Below, piece by piece: positions 5,898 to 10,204 of a stretch of DNA of 10,204 bases. How positions within the stretch are numbered: the first letter of the stretch is position 1; each line of letters begins with the position of its first letter. The translations under genes were made by a program, and so were the position numbers. Source of the stretch: Alphaproteobacteria bacterium (lineage in GTDB: Bacteria > Pseudomonadota > Alphaproteobacteria > BNTO01); contig BNTO01000016.1 in the NCBI GenBank assembly GCA_025996655.1, forward strand, positions 1 through 10,204, given 5' to 3'. The notes beneath the pieces are model-generated. The model worked only from the letters and a program-made list of their open reading frames with translations, did no database searches and was not told where the DNA came from.

Positions 5898-7148
5898 CTA
5901 AGATTTTCGCGGCGCCAAGTCCAAAATTCCCTGAAGGCATTCCGCCTTGTTTTTCTTCCCTAGAGATTGCAGCCACCAATTTTCACATTCTTTCAAAAGA
6001 AGACCACAATCTTTTCCTGCCGAAAAGCCAGCGTCAAGGAGGTCTTGGCCTTTTAGAGGGAACACGGGAAGGGGGAAGGAAAAAAGGGCCTCGATATTTT
6101 TTTCCCAAAAAAATTTTGGGGCAGCCACCTCACTCTCCCCTTCTTCTTTCGCTTTTTGAAACGCCATCCACATTTTGGCGATGGTATCACCGCATTGATA
6201 CCGAATGCGGAAGAGTTGCTCTTCGGAAGGCAAGGTTTCCCGTTCTTGAAACAGCGCCGCCAAAACCGTTTGTTGTTTTTTGGAGAGACACAACTTTTGA
6301 GCGAAAAAATCTGCAGGATACGGAAAAAGGGCGAAAAGCCTTAAAAGAGCCCTCTCTTCAGAATTTTGAAGCGGCAGCGCGCCCCTCAACCTTTTTAAGA
6401 GCCCTTCCTGGGCCTGCCGCCCCAACAAGACGGGCCACACTTGATGTTCTTGCATTTTTTGAAGAGCAGGCGTGGGATCTTCTTCGGCCAAGATTTTCAA
6501 AATTTCGGCTTGAATACGCTCTTTTGAAAGATTTTTTAAAAAGGGGATATTTGCTGCGATGGCTCGTACAGAGGCTGCATCCTCACACTTTCCGTATTTT
6601 AAAGAAAAACGGTAATAGCGCAAAATGCGTAAATAATCTTCCCGAATGCGTTCTTCTGGACTTCCAATAAAGCGAACAAGGCCGCGGGCTAAGTCGGCCT
6701 CGCCCTGAAAATAATCAAAAAGATTTCCGTCGCCATCAAGATAAAGTGCGTTCATCGTGAAATCCCGGCGCGCGGCGTCTTCTTCCCAGTGTGTTGTGTA
6801 GGAAATTTCGGCGTGTCGCCCGTCCGTTTGAATGTCTCTGCGCAGCGACGTTATTTCAAAAGGCGTTCTTGAAGATTGATTCTGATTTTCCTCTGGGAAA
6901 AGGAGGGTGACGGTGCCATGAGAGATCCCCGTCGGGATCGCCTCCAAATTTTCTTTCTTTGCAAACGCAAGAATTTTTTCGGGCGGAACATTCACGGCAA
7001 TATCGATATCCGCTACAGGTCGTCCAAGGAGAGCGTCCCGCACGCAGCCTCCCACGAGGCGGCCTTCAATGCCTTGGTTCCTCAAAATCTTCAAAAGCCG
7101 AAACGCAGAAGAGTTTTGAAAAAAAGAAAAGAGTTTCGCGTTTTTCAA
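5898..7148 (-). CDS. cca: CCA tRNA nucleotidyltransferase (class II, poly(A) polymerase family)
   Basis: The enzyme adds or repairs the 3'-CCA end of tRNAs using CTP and ATP. The 416-residue length is typical of bacterial class II enzymes. The nucleotidyltransferase head shows LVGGCVRDALLG (31-42), the metal-binding DIDI (Asp47 and Asp49), ISHGTVTL (75-82), RRDFTMNALYLD (127-138) and the nucleotide-recognition region EERIREDYLRILRYYRF (165-181). A helical neck and body follow. The start is taken as TTG at 7148: no in-frame ATG exists before the conserved GGCVRD, an in-frame stop lies at 7164-7166, and GAGGGA is well placed 4 nt upstream. It follows atpD by 28 nt and is probably co-transcribed with it. 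The order atpD-cca is unusual. Confidence 0.95.
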   Translation of the reverse strand: MKNAKLFSFFQNSSAFRLLKILRNQGIEGRLVGGCVRDALLGRPVADIDIAVNVPPEKILAFAKKENLEAIPTGISHGTVTLLFPEENQNQSSRTPFEITSLRRDIQTDGRHAEISYTTHWEEDAARRDFTMNALYLDGDGNLFDYFQGEADLARGLVRFIGSPEERIREDYLRILRYYRFSLKYGKCEDAASVRAIAANIPFLKNLSKERIQAEILKILAEEDPTPALQKMQEHQVWPVLLGRQAQEGLLKRLRGALPLQNSEERALLRLFALFPYPADFFAQKLCLSKKQQTVLAALFQERETLPSEEQLFRIRYQCGDTIAKMWMAFQKAKEEGESEVAAPKFFWEKNIEALFSFPLPVFPLKGQDLLDAGFSAGKDCGLLLKECENWWLQSLGKKNKAECLQGILDLAPRKS

Positions 7149-7151
7149 AAG

Positions 7152-7157
7152 TCCCTC
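7152..7157 (-). promoter_or_regulatory. Ribosome binding site supporting the TTG start of cca
   Basis: GAGGGA on the minus strand is 4 nt before the TTG at 7148. A nearby ATG (7159) is in another frame and hits a stop after four codons, so the TTG is the credible start. Confidence 0.6.
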
Positions 7158-7176
7158 ATTTTTTTAAGAAACACCT

Positions 7177-8664
<1,488 letters not shown>

Positions 8665-8676
8665 TTAAGGCAGACG

Positions 8677-9816
8677 TTAATCGGCTTCAAGGGCGCTGGT
8701 CCCTGCAATAATTTCCATTAATTCGTTGGTGATATTCATCTGCCGCGTTTGATTATATTTCAATTTCAATTTCTGCAGAAGCTCCTCCGCGTTGTGTTTC
8801 GATTTATCCATCGTCATCACGCGCGCAGCGTTTTCGCACGTTTCGGATTCCAAAAGGCACAGGCAAATCTTCACCAAAACTAAATGGCGCGCACTTTCTT
8901 CAAGGACACGAAAAAGAGAGGGCTCCACAAGAGGCTCTCCTTCGGGGGGAGAGGGGGCCGAAGTTTCGGGCGTCTTTTCTTCTGGAGGTTTTTCCTCGGG
9001 GGTTTGCCGTTTGGGGGCAGCAGCGTTTTCGCCTTTGGCTAACGGCTTTTTCAAAAAAGGATGCGTATAATCCCAAAGAGGAAACAAGTCAAAAGATTGG
9101 GTTTTCTGCGTCATCGCGTTGACAAATTTCCCGCTGACCAAACTCACGGAGCCTACTTCATCTTTATCAAACCAATTTTCAATATGCTCCCAAATATACT
9201 GTGCAATGTCCATGACTGGGGCCTCTTTCTCGAAATGCCCTAACCCTGCGAGCGGCTCGGTTTGATCCGGCTTGTTCTTGGAAAAAAACTCCGCGGTTTT
9301 TGTTGTGAGAGGGATAAAAATAGGGTCATTCGCATTTTTTTTCTTTTTAAAAACGGAGGACTCCTCTAAGTTTTCCGAGTCCTCTTCTTCAGAAATCTCT
9401 TCGGAATTTTCTTTCGTTTCTTCTTTTTCCTTTTCCAAATGTTCTGAAAGGGGGCCTTTCTGCTGCTTTTTCAAGAGTTTTTCCAAAGCCAGGGCTTCAC
9501 GAATGGCCGCGTAATGGTAGCTGCCGCACAATCCCTTTTGTGCGCCCAGAACACAAATGACTGGAGGGCTGCTGTCTTTTTTTTTTGAAAAAAAAGCGGG
9601 CAACTGTTCTTTAAAAGATTCAAAAGCCTCTTCTGTGAGTGGGCGAAACGCTTCAGCCAAGGCCTCCTGAAGGGACGCCTCGTAGCGACGCGCCAAGCTC
9701 AAAAGCCGCTGCGAATGCTTAAGCCGAGACGCGGCAATAAGCTTCATGGCGGACGTTAGCTTATGCGTCGATTCAATGCTTCGAATGCGTTTTCGGATTT
9801 CTTTGAGATTCGCCAT
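8677..9816 (-). CDS. atpG: F1F0 ATP synthase subunit gamma, enlarged
   Basis: Gamma is the central rotor shaft of F1. Both conserved ends are intact: the N-terminal helix (NLKEIRKRIRSIESTHKLTSAMKLIAASRL, about 3-32) and the C-terminal helix (ENAARVMTMDKSKHNAEELL, then YNQTRQMNITNELMEIIAGTSALE, about 328-378). The Rossmann-like middle keeps VLGAQKGLCGSYHYA (89-103). The protein has 379 residues, against roughly 285-300 in the family. The excess lies mainly in two low-complexity stretches: a Glu/Lys/Ser-rich insert at about 118-163 and a Pro/Glu/Lys-rich insert at about 259-296. The start is ATG, with AGAGG four bases upstream. It is the first gene of this leftward cluster. atpA, its normal upstream neighbour, is absent, and non-coding DNA and an IS630-type transposase lie there instead. 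Confidence 0.95.
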   Translation of the reverse strand: MANLKEIRKRIRSIESTHKLTSAMKLIAASRLKHSQRLLSLARRYEASLQEALAEAFRPLTEEAFESFKEQLPAFFSKKKDSSPPVICVLGAQKGLCGSYHYAAIREALALEKLLKKQQKGPLSEHLEKEKEETKENSEEISEEEDSENLEESSVFKKKKNANDPIFIPLTTKTAEFFSKNKPDQTEPLAGLGHFEKEAPVMDIAQYIWEHIENWFDKDEVGSVSLVSGKFVNAMTQKTQSFDLFPLWDYTHPFLKKPLAKGENAAAPKRQTPEEKPPEEKTPETSAPSPPEGEPLVEPSLFRVLEESARHLVLVKICLCLLESETCENAARVMTMDKSKHNAEELLQKLKLKYNQTRQMNITNELMEIIAGTSALEAD

Positions 9817-9881
9817 GTCCCCTCTTTTCGCCTTTTCCTTTTTGCCGAGCTCTTGTTCTTTGGTTTGGAATCTTAAGAAGT

Positions 9882-9901
9882 GCGCAAAAATGCGCCTTTT
9901 T
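9882..9901 (+). terminator. Short GC hairpin plus T5, terminator-like on the plus strand
   Basis: GCGCA (9882-9886) and TGCGC (9891-9895) pair around an AAAA loop. After one C comes TTTTT (9897-9901). The geometry suits an intrinsic terminator for rightward transcription, but the stem is only 5 bp and no rightward gene lies upstream. Read leftwards it would be in the atpG leader and has no U tract, so it could instead be a leader hairpin or chance. Confidence 0.3.
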
Positions 9902-10078
9902 ACACGGAAAGTCTAGCATACCCCTGAAAGGAAGGGGAAGTTTGAGAAAGTGGGGCGAAAGTTCACAGTGTTTGAGACGGTGCGAGAGCGCCTTGACAAA
10001 AAAGAAGATAAGGGAAAACTTAAAATATTTTAGGAAACTTTACTTCTGTTAATCCTTATATAAAACATAAAAGTCGAT

Positions 10079-10150
10079 ATAGCTAAGCGGCTTGAAAAAT
10101 TTGCAAAAAAAATGTAAACCCTATTAGTGATTTTTGTTAACGGTTTTAAT
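10079..10150 (+). mobile_element. Probable left end of an IS630-family element
   Basis: The transposase start at the right edge implies that the element's left end lies a short way upstream, typically within about 100 nt. A plausible boundary is the TA at about 10079-10080, because IS630 elements insert at TA. The sequence after it (AGCTAAGCGGCTTGAAAAAT) resembles an IS end. The exact terminal repeat cannot be verified without the right end, which is outside the window. Confidence 0.35.
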
Positions 10151-10204
10151 TTGGCTTACAGTACAGATTTTAGAAAGAGGGTATTGGAACATTACGCGAA
10201 AAGT
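10151..10204 (+). CDS. IS630-family transposase, N-terminal fragment (cut by window edge)
   Basis: The last 54 bases read TTG-start MAYSTDFRKRVLEHYAKS, the first 18 residues typical of IS630-family transposases, which commonly open with MAYS.DFR.RVL and continue into a helix-turn-helix DNA-binding domain. The TTG is chosen because it sits exactly at the conserved start. A GTG eight codons upstream (10127) is in frame but adds residues unlike the family, and a TAA at 10115-10117 closes the frame further up. Only the beginning is visible, so whether the copy is intact or belongs to an active element cannot be judged. It points away from atpG. Confidence 0.72.
   Translation, partial: MAYSTDFRKRVLEHYAKS

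Larger units (their letters stand above)
9817..10150. other. Non-coding region between atpG and the IS630 transposase start
   Basis: No gene is supported in these 334 nt. Seen here are a TCTTAAGA palindrome (9871-9878), a GC hairpin with a T5 tract (9882-9901), CCCCT/AGGGG arms (9921-9937), a GGTGC-GAGA-GCGCC hairpin-like stretch around 9980-9993, and an AT-rich segment from about 10015 that leads into the probable IS end. On the minus strand TATGCT (complement of 9915-9920) could be a -10 element for atpG, but no -35 element of quality lies 16-18 nt before it. No trace of atpA or atpH reading frames is visible. Confidence 0.6.

Noticed and set aside
5762..6670. A 302-codon open frame on the plus strand
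   Set aside because: It lies almost wholly antisense to the well-supported cca gene, resembles no family and has the composition expected of a shadow frame.
9921..9937. CCCCT/AGGGG hairpin upstream of atpG as a terminator or riboswitch
   Set aside because: It has a 5-bp stem with a 7-nt loop and no T tract on either side, and no known leader motif could be recognised.
9993..9998. A perfect TTGACA that could be a -35 box for the IS630 transposase
   Set aside because: At 17-18 nt spacing the next hexamers are AAACTT and AACTTA. The first good AT-rich -10 (TAAAAT) is 22 nt away, too far for a normal promoter.

Overview
The window looks like part of an alphaproteobacterial chromosome, most plausibly a reduced, IS-bearing, host-associated lineage of the Holosporales or Rickettsiales type. 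The evidence is a TolA C-terminal domain of the alphaproteobacterial kind, an EIIA-Man/HPr pair of the sort alphaproteobacteria keep for regulation, housekeeping clusters split away from their usual partners, AT-rich spacers, and transposase sequence at both ends. The exact taxon is inferred from these features and is not proven.

Layout, left to right. Positions 2-172 (+) hold what appears to be the decayed 3' end of an ISAzo13-type transposase, followed by about 130 nt with no gene. Positions 301-4739 are a leftward cluster transcribed in the order ppiD-like chaperone, DUF4280 PAAR-like protein, tsaD, tolA. It combines envelope-protein folding, a possible secretion-spike cap, the tRNA t6A enzyme and the Tol envelope system. 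A divergent intergenic region (4740-4987) separates it from a rightward pair, EIIA-Man and HPr (4988-5721), which forms a small phosphotransfer relay without an adjacent HprK or EI. A convergent spacer (5722-5897) contains a perfect inverted repeat. Positions 5898-9816 are a second leftward cluster, transcribed atpG, atpD, cca: the gamma and beta subunits of F1 ATP synthase followed by the CCA-adding enzyme. atpA and atpH are missing upstream and atpC is missing downstream. Positions 9817-10150 are non-coding and lead into the first 18 codons of an IS630-family transposase running off the right edge.

The points most worth following up are the DUF4280 (PAAR-like) gene sitting alone inside a housekeeping operon, an ATP synthase gamma subunit enlarged to 379 residues by two charged or proline-rich inserts, a divergent HPr, and IS sequence flanking both the truncated tol and the truncated atp loci. 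I see no complete new multi-gene defence or secretion system, CRISPR array, tRNA or rRNA here.
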